Assembly (NCBI RefSeq): GCF_004346205.1
Contig: NZ_SMAM01000006.1
Span: 1-38,838, forward strand
Direction of reading: 5' to 3'
From: Bibersteinia trehalosi
Lineage (GTDB): Bacteria > Pseudomonadota > Gammaproteobacteria > Enterobacterales > Pasteurellaceae
DNA length: 38,838 bases
The notes under the pieces were generated by a model, which saw only the letters and a list, made by a program, of their open reading frames with translations, did no database searches and had not been told where the DNA came from. This document shows, piece by piece, positions 1 to 8,400 of the stretch. Position 1 is the stretch's first letter. Each line of letters begins with the position of its first letter. The translations under genes and the position numbers were made by a program.

Positions 1-94
1 TCCCACCTGACTCCATACCGAACTCAGAAGTGAAACGCAGTAACGCCGATGGTAGTGTGGGGTTTCCCCATGTGAGAGTAGGGCAACATCAGGG
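1..94 (+). rRNA. rrf: 5S ribosomal RNA, 3' part (cut by window edge)
   Basis: This is the 3' portion of a 5S rRNA gene; the first bases lie outside the window. It contains the conserved core with GAACTCAGAAGTGAAACG and GCCGATGGTAGTGTGGGG, and ends in ACATCAGG, the same 3' arm that closes the complete copy at 256-372. It differs from that copy at a few bases near the start (CTGACTCCATACC versus CTGATTCCATTCC), so the two are distinct genes rather than an assembly artefact of identical sequence. It marks the end of an rRNA operon whose 16S and 23S genes would lie to the left. Confidence 0.95.
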
Positions 95-108
95 TATTAT
101 TTTAATGC

Positions 109-185
109 GGAGCGGTAGTTCAGCTGGTTAGAATACCTGCCTGTCACGCAGGGGGTCGCGGGTTCGAGTCCCGTCCGTTCCGCCA
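109..185 (+). tRNA. tRNA-Asp (GTC)
   Basis: A 77-nt tRNA with encoded CCA end. It begins GGAGCGG, pairs with CCGTTCC before GCCA, has the D-loop TTCAGCTGGTTAGAA, anticodon loop CTGTCAC (anticodon GTC) and T-loop GGTTCGAGTCC. It is nearly identical to E. coli tRNA-Asp. It lies only 15 bases after the first 5S gene and 70 bases before the second, with no terminator between, so it is part of the ribosomal transcript. Confidence 0.97.
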
Positions 186-255
186 CTTTATTTGATAAGC
201 GAATAGAAAATTCGCTTATTTTATTTTAGAAATACGATAAAATTTAACAGGATTT

Positions 256-372
256 TCCTGATGTCCATAGTGCTGTGGCTCCACCTGATTCCATTCCGAA
301 CTCAGAAGTGAAACGCAGTAACGCCGATGGTAGTGTGGGGTTTCCCCATGTGAGAGTAGGGCAACATCAGGG
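256..372 (+). rRNA. rrf: 5S ribosomal RNA, complete
   Basis: Complete 5S gene of about 117 nt. The 5' arm CCTGATGT (257-264) pairs with the 3' arm ACATCAGG (364-371), defining the ends. It is the second 5S gene after tRNA-Asp, giving the order 5S, tRNA-Asp, 5S. A comparable 5S-tRNA-5S end is known from E. coli rrnD, there with tRNA-Thr. The terminator at 387-415 closes the operon. Confidence 0.95.
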
Positions 373-386
373 TTTAATTTAAAGGG

Positions 387-415
387 AACCCCAAGTCGTA
401 AGGCTTGGGGTTTTT
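387..415 (+). terminator. Rho-independent terminator of the rRNA operon
   Basis: ACCCCAAG (388-395) pairs with CTTGGGGT (404-411) around an 8-base loop, followed directly by a T run. It lies 15 bases after the 3' end of the second 5S gene and is a textbook intrinsic terminator. Confidence 0.9.
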
Positions 416-451
416 GCTTATGTGTTATTTATAAAAATATTTATTTGTAGT

Positions 452-540
452 TTAAGCTATTATGAATATGTTTATGAAATAGTAGCTTAATAAAATAATA
501 GTGATAAGATAATTTTATAATGCGAATACATAGCTAGGAG
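452..540 (+). promoter_or_regulatory. Promoter/operator region of the secretion operon (candidate)
   Basis: The 130 bases between the rRNA terminator and the TolC-like gene are very AT-rich. A consensus -10 hexamer TATAAT lies at 516-521, but no convincing -35 box is found 16-18 bases upstream. An imperfect inverted repeat, TTAAGCTATT (452-461) against AATAGTAGCTTAA (478-490), lies just upstream and could be an operator. A strong ribosome binding site AGGAG (536-540) precedes the ATG at 548 by 7 bases. Promoter assignment is an inference. Confidence 0.35.
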
Positions 541-547
541 ATAATTT

Positions 548-1807
548 ATGAAATGCAATAAGGTATTACAAATATGGTTTGCTATATTGTTTAATCTATT
601 AACTGCTTCAGCTTTAGCAGAGGTATCTTTAAAAGAAATCTTGCTAATTGCTCTAGAAAGAGATCCTAGTTTAGATGAAGCAAGAGCAAATATTTTAATG
701 GCGGAAAGCCAGACTAAAATTTCAGAGGCAGGGCATGAGCCTGTGATTTCTCTGGTAAATACAGGTGTGCTTGCTCAAAAGCATACAAATTCTAGCAATC
801 GTCGCTCAGGACCTAGTGTTATGGGACGGATTAATCTTTATTCTTGGGGAGCAATTGAATCAGAAATTGAACGAGATAAATATAAAGAAGATTTTTTCCG
901 CTATAAATTCTATGAGATTCGTGAACAGTTAGGGCAGCAGATTGGGAGTCTATATTTAGCAGCATTACGGGCAAAAGAAAATATTTCGATTTATAAAGAA
1001 AGTTTACAGCGTCATGAGAAGATGATTAAAGAGCTTAAAGTTATTGTTACCTACGATGAGGGGAGAATTTCTGAATTGAATGAAGCGCTTTCTCGTCGTA
1101 ATCAGGTAGAATCTACTCTTTTGCAATATGAACGAACGATGTATAACGCATTGAGCCGCTTAAGCCGTTATACGCCTAAAAATTTAATGCCAGCTGATTT
1201 AGTTGATCCATTTTTGAATGTGTCAGCAGAACATTTTATTGCGAAATATCGTAATTCAAATATACAGTCTAACCCCACTTTTGTGGCACAAAAGAAAGAG
1301 TTTGAAGCAGCAAGGGCAGATGCCAATTCAGTAAAAGCGCGTCGCTTACCTGCAATTAATTTGGAAGGTTCCGCAAGTCGTCGTGAAAGAGAAGTTTATA
1401 TTAATATGTCTTGGGATTTATATAACCCTGCGAGCAAGTATCAAGAACGCAATAGCTATTATTCACAAAAAGCAGCGGAAGCAAGAATGCAAGAGATCGA
1501 ACTGGAGGTTGCTCAACAAGCACATACAGCAGAAATTGATATGGTGCATAATCAACAATTAGCTAAAGTGGCACATAAACAGATTGCATTACAGAAAAAT
1601 GTGGTTACAGATACGGAATTGCAGTTCCAAATTGCAATGAAATCACTTTTAAATGTATTAGATGCTTATCAAGAACTCACAACGGTTCAAGCAACAGAAA
1701 TTGCTGCTCGTAATGATTTTCGAGATGCTGCACTATTATACCTTGTTTCACAAGCTAGAGTATCCGTTTGGTCGGGTATTGCCCCCCTTTCTTTAGATAA
1801 AGAGTAA
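548..1807 (+). CDS. TolC-family outer membrane channel of a type I secretion system (LapE-like)
   Basis: Predicted outer membrane factor forming the exit duct of the secretion system encoded by the next two genes. The 419-residue protein starts with a Sec signal peptide (basic MKCNK, hydrophobic core, A-L-A before E25). The mature part shows the TolC pattern of long alternating helices: an N-terminal LKEILLIALERDPSLDEARA repeat start and a second-half counterpart near residues 240-270 (NPTFVAQKKEFEAARAD). The length is typical of TolC/LapE/AggA-type proteins. The start is set by AGGAG 7 bases upstream. The stop is followed 3 bases later by the ABC transporter start, so the two are co-transcribed. 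TolC-family membership is clear. The specific role is inferred from the neighbours and from the large RTX protein downstream; it is unlikely to be the general multidrug tolC of the genome. Confidence 0.88.
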   Translation: MKCNKVLQIWFAILFNLLTASALAEVSLKEILLIALERDPSLDEARANILMAESQTKISEAGHEPVISLVNTGVLAQKHTNSSNRRSGPSVMGRINLYSWGAIESEIERDKYKEDFFRYKFYEIREQLGQQIGSLYLAALRAKENISIYKESLQRHEKMIKELKVIVTYDEGRISELNEALSRRNQVESTLLQYERTMYNALSRLSRYTPKNLMPADLVDPFLNVSAEHFIAKYRNSNIQSNPTFVAQKKEFEAARADANSVKARRLPAINLEGSASRREREVYINMSWDLYNPASKYQERNSYYSQKAAEARMQEIELEVAQQAHTAEIDMVHNQQLAKVAHKQIALQKNVVTDTELQFQIAMKSLLNVLDAYQELTTVQATEIAARNDFRDAALLYLVSQARVSVWSGIAPLSLDKE

Positions 1808-1810
1808 TAA

Positions 1811-3997
1811 ATGAAGTCTATTATTGAACATATTGCGTTAGTCACGCAGATTTATGGTAATCCTATTGCGAAAGAAGCATTAACTGCTCAAATAGTGCGA
1901 GATACTAAGAATAAAGTGAATTTTCACTCAGTTATTGAAGTATTAAGAAGTTATGGTTTTGAAAATTCCATTTCTCAGCGCCCTTTGGAAGAAATACCTA
2001 GCTTATCTGTGCCGGTTGTTGCTATTTTGCAAAATGAAGAGGCGGTGGTAATTACAAAAATTGAAGGTAAGGGGTTAGAGCGACGTTACTATATTCGCCA
2101 ATCTGGTGATGCAGAACAAGTCATTGAGCACAAAGTATTAGAACAGAGTTATCTAGGTTACTGCTGGTTTATTAAACCAAAGATGGTCTCAGACATTCGT
2201 TCGGAACTGCCTGAATATGATATGCCAAAGGCATGGTTTTGGAAGGTAATTTGGCGTTTCCGTGGCTACTATTATCAGGTAATTCTAGCAAGTTTCATTA
2301 TTAATTTTTTAGCGTTAGTCAATTCATTATATGTAATGAATGTGTATGACAGAGTTATTCCTAATCAAACATATGAAACTCTTTGGGCATTAACTATTGG
2401 GGTAGTGATTGCTATTGGTTTCGAATTTGTTGCGCGTATGATTCGAGGACATTTAACTGATGTCGCGGGTAAAAAAGCAGATTTAATTATTAGTTCAGCA
2501 CTCTTCCGCCGAGTGATGGCATTACGTTTAATTGATAAACCAATCTCCTCAGGTTCTTATGCAAATAATTTGCGTGAATTTGAGTCAGTGCGTGAATTTA
2601 TGACTAGCGCGAGCCTACTGGCTTTGGTTGATTTGCCTTTCCTATTGTTATTTGTTTTTGTGATTTATTTGATAGGTGGCGTGTTAGCGATTGTTCCGCT
2701 CATTGTGATTACAATTGTGATTATCGTCAGTTTTGCAGTACAGCCTAAATTGGCTGCGCGTTTGAATGATTCTATGAAAGAATCTTCTCAACGACAAGGC
2801 TTAATTGTTGAAGCGCTAGATGGGATTGAGACACTGAAAGCAAATAATGCGGTGAACTGGGTTCAACAACGTTGGGATGCATATACGGCAAAAGTTTCAG
2901 CTGCTCAAATTAAAGTCAAAGACTTAAGTAATTTTGTTACTAACTTTTCAACTAAAATGCAACAACTCAATACAGTCTGCCTTGTTATGGTAGGTGCATA
3001 TTTAGTTCATGCAGAAGTGGAAGCTGAACGTATTACAATTGGTGCGATAATCGCTTCAGTTATTCTTTCAGGAAGAGCTTTAGCGCCCGTAGGGCAAATA
3101 GCTTCTCTTGCTATTCGATTTCAGCAAGCTAAATTAGCCTTAAAAGGTGTAGATAATATTGTCAAGCGACCAATTGAGCGAGACACTTCTCGTCAATACA
3201 TTACTTTAAAGCAAGTTCAAGGCAAATTAACATTCCATAATGTTGCTTTTCAATATGAGCAGGCTATTCCTGATACATTGAATGGAATTAATCTCAATAT
3301 TCAGGCAGGAGAAAAAGTTGGGATTCTCGGTAAAGTGGGGAGTGGTAAAAGTACTTTACTGAAACTTGCATCTGGTCTATATGAGCCAACTAAAGGCGGT
3401 GTAACTTTAGATGACGTGGATATTCGTCAGCTTGATCCAAATTATCTACGTAGTCAAATAGCCTTATTAACTCAATCAGAACGATTATTCCTAGGCACTT
3501 TACGTGAAAATTTAGATATGGCTCGTACTGATAATCTCACAGATGATCGTATTTTAGTGCAGGCTTTACAACGTTTTGGGTTATTACCGTTAGTACAGCG
3601 ACATCCGAAAGGATTGGATATGCCATTAGGTGAAAATGGGTTAGGCTTATCTGGGGGACAAAAGCAGCTAGTTGCATTAGCACGTATGACGATAAAGGAA
3701 CCAAAGATTGTTTTACTAGATGAGCCAACCAGTGATCTGGATCAGGGAACAGAAGATATGGTGCTACGTGCATTAGCTCAATGGCTGGCAAAGCGTACCT
3801 TAGTAGTAGTCACTCATCGCCCACAGGTATTGAAATTAGTTAATCGTATAATTGTCATGGATAACGGTAAGGTGGTTATGGATGGTCCGCGTGATGAAGT
3901 ATTGGCTCGATTACAAAGTCAGCATAAGCAGCAGGTAACTTCAATGAAAGAACCAATGTTTGCTAAAGAAAAGCATAACACAACAGAGGAAAAATAA
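1811..3997 (+). CDS. Type I secretion ABC transporter with degenerate C39-like domain (LapB-like)
   Basis: Inner membrane permease-ATPase that would power export of the RTX protein at 5435-12277. The 728 residues divide into an N-terminal C39-peptidase-like domain (about 1-125), a six-helix transmembrane region (about 150-440) and a nucleotide-binding domain. The latter has Walker A GKVGSGKST (507-515), signature LSGGQ (613-617), Walker B LLDE ending at D637-E638, and a VVVTHRPQ switch. The C39-like domain has no cysteine in the region where the catalytic Cys would lie (ALVTQIYGNPIAKEAL), so it should bind cargo but not cleave a leader, as in HlyB and LapB. That fits a cargo with an uncleaved C-terminal signal. 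The stop overlaps the next start by one base (TAATG), indicating translational coupling. Confidence 0.92.
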   Translation: MKSIIEHIALVTQIYGNPIAKEALTAQIVRDTKNKVNFHSVIEVLRSYGFENSISQRPLEEIPSLSVPVVAILQNEEAVVITKIEGKGLERRYYIRQSGDAEQVIEHKVLEQSYLGYCWFIKPKMVSDIRSELPEYDMPKAWFWKVIWRFRGYYYQVILASFIINFLALVNSLYVMNVYDRVIPNQTYETLWALTIGVVIAIGFEFVARMIRGHLTDVAGKKADLIISSALFRRVMALRLIDKPISSGSYANNLREFESVREFMTSASLLALVDLPFLLLFVFVIYLIGGVLAIVPLIVITIVIIVSFAVQPKLAARLNDSMKESSQRQGLIVEALDGIETLKANNAVNWVQQRWDAYTAKVSAAQIKVKDLSNFVTNFSTKMQQLNTVCLVMVGAYLVHAEVEAERITIGAIIASVILSGRALAPVGQIASLAIRFQQAKLALKGVDNIVKRPIERDTSRQYITLKQVQGKLTFHNVAFQYEQAIPDTLNGINLNIQAGEKVGILGKVGSGKSTLLKLASGLYEPTKGGVTLDDVDIRQLDPNYLRSQIALLTQSERLFLGTLRENLDMARTDNLTDDRILVQALQRFGLLPLVQRHPKGLDMPLGENGLGLSGGQKQLVALARMTIKEPKIVLLDEPTSDLDQGTEDMVLRALAQWLAKRTLVVVTHRPQVLKLVNRIIVMDNGKVVMDGPRDEVLARLQSQHKQQVTSMKEPMFAKEKHNTTEEK

Positions 3998-5229
3998 TGC
4001 GTCAGAATCAAACACAGGAAAAAGTTAAACAAGCTGACTTATCCTTAATTAATGATTTAAATGCTGCTTTGCAAACAGAAAAACATCATAAATCTTTTGC
4101 GGTAATTATTTTATTTGCCATTTTTCTGATTGTTTTTGTCATTTGGGCTTACTTTAGCCCATTGGAAGAAGTTACTCGTGGGCAGGGGAGTGTTATTCCA
4201 AGCAGTCGAGAGCAGATCGTTCAAAGTTTGGATCCTGGTATCATTAGTGAAATGAAGGTGAAGGAAGGAGACATTGTAGAAAAGGATCAAATTTTACTGA
4301 CTCTTGATGACACACGTAGCTCTGCTATTTTGCGTGAAAGTGAAGCAAAAGTACACAATCTTGAGGCTATCGTTAGTCGTTTACAAGCAGAAGCCTATGG
4401 GGTGGCATTGAAATTTCCTGCCGGGATAGCACAAGAGGTTAGAGAGCGTGAACTTGCTGCTTATCATGCTCGCCGTCGTGCGATGCAAGATGCAGTCAGT
4501 GGTCTCGCTAAAAGTAAAGCGCTGCTGGATCGTGAAATTGCAATTGTTGCTCCGATGGTAAAGCGTGGGGTGATGTCGGAAGTTGAACTATTGAGAATGC
4601 AGCGCCAATCTGCGGAGCTTGCAAATCAAATTACTGAACGAAAAAATCAATATGCGGCAAATGCCAGCAATGAATTGGTTCAGGCAGAATCTGAGCTTGC
4701 TCAGGCTCGTGAAAATATGGTTATGCGAGCTGATCCAGTAGAGCGATCACAAATTAAAGCACCACTACGTGGTGTGGTTAAAAATATTCGGATCAATACT
4801 GTTGGTGGTGTAGTGCAAGCAGGGCAAGATATCTTAGAAATTGTACCGCTTGATGACACTTTAATTGTACAAGCCTATATTAGCCCGAAAGATGTTGCTT
4901 TTATTCGTGTTGGACAAGAAGCATTGATTAAAGTTAGTGCTTATGACTATGCCATTTATGGGGGCTTAGAAGGTAAAGTAATTTTACTTAGCCCAGACAC
5001 ACTGCAAGATGATCGTCGTCCAAGTGAGTTGAAACTTAACCCAGATCAGGCATATTATCGAGTATTAGTTGAGACGTCTGGCAGTTATATTACAGACAAA
5101 GCTGGCAATCGTTTAGATATTTCACCAGGTATGACGGCAACGGTAGATATTAAAACAGGTGAGAAAACGATCTTTCAATACCTGATCAAACCGATTACAC
5201 GTATGAAACAGGCATTACAAGAGCGCTAG
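3997..5229 (+). CDS. HlyD-family periplasmic adaptor (LapC-like membrane fusion protein)
   Basis: Adaptor linking the ABC exporter to the TolC-type channel. The 410 residues have a short cytoplasmic N-terminus, one transmembrane helix (about 35-53, AVIILFAIFLIVFVIWAYF), a split lipoyl/barrel-sandwich domain (EQIVQSLDPGIISEMKVKEG, and after the hairpin IKAPLRGVVKNIRINTVGG), a helical hairpin of about 140 residues, and a C-terminal beta-barrel (GMTATVDIKTGEKT), which is a classic HlyD-family signature. The start ATG overlaps the ABC transporter stop and has GAGGA at 3986-3990. It is the last gene of the exporter operon, followed by a strong terminator at 5319-5343. Confidence 0.92.
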   Translation: MRQNQTQEKVKQADLSLINDLNAALQTEKHHKSFAVIILFAIFLIVFVIWAYFSPLEEVTRGQGSVIPSSREQIVQSLDPGIISEMKVKEGDIVEKDQILLTLDDTRSSAILRESEAKVHNLEAIVSRLQAEAYGVALKFPAGIAQEVRERELAAYHARRRAMQDAVSGLAKSKALLDREIAIVAPMVKRGVMSEVELLRMQRQSAELANQITERKNQYAANASNELVQAESELAQARENMVMRADPVERSQIKAPLRGVVKNIRINTVGGVVQAGQDILEIVPLDDTLIVQAYISPKDVAFIRVGQEALIKVSAYDYAIYGGLEGKVILLSPDTLQDDRRPSELKLNPDQAYYRVLVETSGSYITDKAGNRLDISPGMTATVDIKTGEKTIFQYLIKPITRMKQALQER

Positions 5230-5268
5230 GACGCTTAATTATGCAACATTAATTAGCGTAGAGCCTAT

Positions 5269-5277
5269 ACAAGCGGT
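5269..5277 (+). repeat. DNA uptake signal sequence (Apl-type USS core)
   Basis: ACAAGCGGT, the core of the uptake signal of the A. pleuropneumoniae/Mannheimia branch of Pasteurellaceae. It lies between the exporter operon and its cargo. Other exact copies in the window are at 14368-14376(-), 18198-18206(-), 20283-20291(+), 22061-22069(-), 24366-24374(+), 30075-30083(-), 34813-34821(-) and 38475-38483(-). Confidence 0.85.
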
Positions 5278-5318
5278 GAAAAATTACCGAAATTCTGCAA
5301 AATTATGAGTACAGTTTA

Positions 5319-5343
5319 GGGAGATGAATTCATCTCCCTTTTT
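5319..5343 (+). terminator. Intrinsic terminator between exporter genes and cargo gene
   Basis: GGGAGATG (5319-5326), loop AATT, CATCTCCC (5331-5338), then TTTTTC. The full element is a perfect 20-base palindrome. It separates the exporter operon from the adhesin-protease gene, so the latter needs its own promoter or read-through. Confidence 0.85.
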
Positions 5344-5382
5344 CTTTAATAGAGAAAAAAAATAAACCTTACCGTTTTAGTC

Positions 5383-5425
5383 TGGTATACTGCACAAATT
5401 AAACACAACTTAAGACTTGAAAGGA
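5383..5425 (+). promoter_or_regulatory. Candidate promoter and ribosome binding site of the adhesin-protease gene
   Basis: An extended -10 element TGGTATACT spans 5383-5391 (TGn plus TATACT). The sequence 16-18 bases upstream has no good -35 match, which extended -10 promoters tolerate. AAAGGA at 5420-5425 lies 9 bases before the ATG at 5435. A TTG at 5417 in the same frame would overlap this ribosome binding site and is not the start. Confidence 0.45.
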
Positions 5426-5434
5426 ACTCAACTA

Positions 5435-8400
5435 ATGTCTATCACTGTAAAAATATTGGATTCATCGAAAATTGTTGCAGAATATCAGCCTGTTGCAACA
5501 GAAACTATCGTTATACCTGCACAGCAGCATGTCAATTATCAACTCATTGATCATCTTAGTGGCTATGCACCACAAAATATTACCGCATTACGTAGTGGTT
5601 CTGACTTAACTATTATGTTAGAGGGCAGTGATAGTGTGCCTGCGATCATCATCGAAAATTATTATGAACAAGAGCAGGCGCAAACCAATTTATTAATTGG
5701 CATACATGAGAATGGGGCTATTTATGCTTATGTTCCTGAATCGGGTGTGGCAAGTGATGCGGTCTCTGTATTAGCTGAAGAAATGGTTGCACCACAGATT
5801 TTAGCTGGTGAGAAATTATCTACATTATTCTGGAGTACTTATCCAAATTGGTTATGGGGCTTATTACCTGTTGCCGGAGGGTTGACCGCTTTAGCTATTC
5901 ATGGCGACTCCTCCTCTGCACAGCATGATGCGACATCGGAAGATCAGGCTGTAACGGATTATGATCAGCCGATTGAGCCAGAACAACCGTCTGAACCAGA
6001 ACAGCCAACTGAGCCAGAGCAACCAACTGCGCCAGAACAGCCGCCTGAACCAGAACAACCGTCTGAACCAGAGCAGCCAATTGAGCCAGAACAACCGTCT
6101 GAACCAGAACAGCCAACTGCGCCAGAACAACCAACTGCGCCAGAGCAACCAACTGCGCCAGAGCAACCAACTGAGCCAGAGCAACCAACTGCGCCAGAAC
6201 AGCCGTCTGAGCCAGAACAGCCAACTGAGCCAGAGCAGCCAGTTGAGCCAGAGCAACCATCTGAGCCAGAGCAACCATCTGAGCCAGAACAGCCAACTGA
6301 GCCAGAGCAACCGTCTGAACCAGAGCAGCCAATTGAGCCAGAACAACCGTCTGAGCCAGAACAGCCGTCTGAACCAGAGCAACCATCTGAACCAGAGCAA
6401 CCGTCTGAGCCAGAGCAACCGTCTGAGCCAGAACAACCATCTGAACCAGAACAACCATCTGAGCCAGAGCAACCAACTGTGCCAGAGCAACCATCTGAGC
6501 CAGAGCAACCATCTGAGCCAGAGCAACCATCTGAGCCAGAGCAACCATCTGAGCCAGAGCAACCATCTGAGCCAGAGCAACCATCTGAACCAGAGCAACC
6601 GTCTGAACCGGAACAACCGTCTGAACCGGAACAACCGTCTGAGCCAGAACAGCCGTCTGAGCCAGAGCAACCGTCTGAGCCAGAGCAACCGTCTGAACCG
6701 GAACAACCGTCTGAGCCAGAACAGCCGTCTGAGCCAGAGCAACCAACTGTGCCAGAGCAACCATCTGAGCCAGAACAGCCAACAGAACCACAGCTGACCA
6801 TAAATGCCATTACAGAGGATAACCGCATCAATATGGTGGAAGCTCAAGGTAAATTGTTATTAAACGGTACAGTCATTGTAGATACAGGGAATGATGTGCG
6901 TGTTGAAGTTGAGCTAAATGGTCAAAATTATCTAGCGAATGTGAATGGCGAAGCTTGGGAACTAGAAATTGAGGCTACTACTTTAGCTTTACAGCAAGGC
7001 GAAAATAGCCTGAAGCTCAAAGCAACAGCAACAAGTGCCTCAGGTTTAGAAGCCTCGAGTGAATTGGTGCATATCTATGATGTGGATACACTTATTGTGG
7101 ATCCGCTGATCCAGCTTGAGCCAATTACAGGGGATGACATTATTCAGTATGCAGAAAGTAAGCAAGCAACCACAACGATTAGAGGAAATGTGGTAAATGT
7201 GGAACACTCAGCAGCAAAAGCGGGTGATATTGTAGAGATTAAAGTTGGTAATACCGTCAATCACAATGTATTAAAAGATGATGGTAATGGCGGGCTTACT
7301 TTCGAAGTAGAGGTAGGTACGATTGCCTTAATTAATCACGCAGCAGAAGGGATCAGCATTACACTTGCAACCTCCGATGATAGTGGAAATACATTAACTA
7401 CTGCTGCATCACATAATTATAGAGTTGAGCAGCGAGATATTCGTATTGAGCTGACTTCAATTGCCGAAGATGACATTATCAATAGAGTAGAGAGCCAAGG
7501 TGAGATTGATATTGTCGGCTCTGTGGCTAATGGAGAGGAAGGCGATAGCATTGAGATTTATTGCTCTTGCCCTGAATGTGAAACAGGTTGGAAATTAATT
7601 CAAGAAGCCCGTTTAAGAGAGAGCGGCGATTTTAGTTTAACCGTAAATGGTGAGTTACTCTCACAAACAGGTGATAAAGCACCAACCATTAAGGCAGTAT
7701 ATAAAAATGACCCAAGTGTTGAAAATAGCCGTAACTATACAGTAGATACGGAACTAAGCGTGCCTCAAACTACGCTGACGATTGCTGGTGATAATAAAAT
7801 TAATACGCTGACAGAGAGTGGAAATATCACGATTGCAGGGCAACTTAGTCAGATTGATAGTGATGTGACTGAGCTAGATGTTGTTGTGACGATCAACGGC
7901 AAGCAGTACTCTGCGACTATCAATGAAGAGAAGTCTGCGTGGACATTAATACAATCGGGCGCGGAGCTTGCTCAATTAGATGATAAATCAGTAAGTGTTA
8001 AAGTCACGGTTAAAGATCAAGCGGGCAATAGTGAAGAGAATTCTGCAAACCAAGTTTATACAGTCACTTCAAGTAAAGAAGCCCCTGTAATTATTTTTGA
8101 TTCCGTTACCGGAGATGATTTTATTAGTCAGCCAGAAGTTGAAGCTGGATTAACTTTCTCTGGACGTGTTGAGAATGGTATTGCTGGGCAAACTATGCAA
8201 GTCGGCTACGTCTTTGCTCAAGTAAGACCATGGTCTTTTGTTTGGAAAGATGTTGTTATTCAAGATGATTTAACTTTCAAGGTCAGCTATACCGCGGAAG
8301 AATCAGCGATTATAGCTCATGCTGATAATAGATGGGGAACGAACTGGAACAACCAAAAATTCCCACTTTATCGTATTGGTGCAAAATACAGTGCAGATTA

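Noticed and set aside
5417-5434. TTG at 5417 as the start of the giant adhesin
   Set aside because: The ribosome binding site AAAGGA (5420-5425) lies within those codons and serves the ATG at 5435.
5972-6781. Tandem repeat considered as a CRISPR array
   Set aside because: The units are contiguous 18-mers without unique spacers, and there are no cas genes in the window.
5891-6847. Several long open frames on both strands (about 280-320 codons) over the hexapeptide repeat
   Set aside because: They arise because the 18-bp unit has no stop codon in most frames. Their products are pure low-complexity repeats, and the true frame is the adhesin's, which continues far on both sides.
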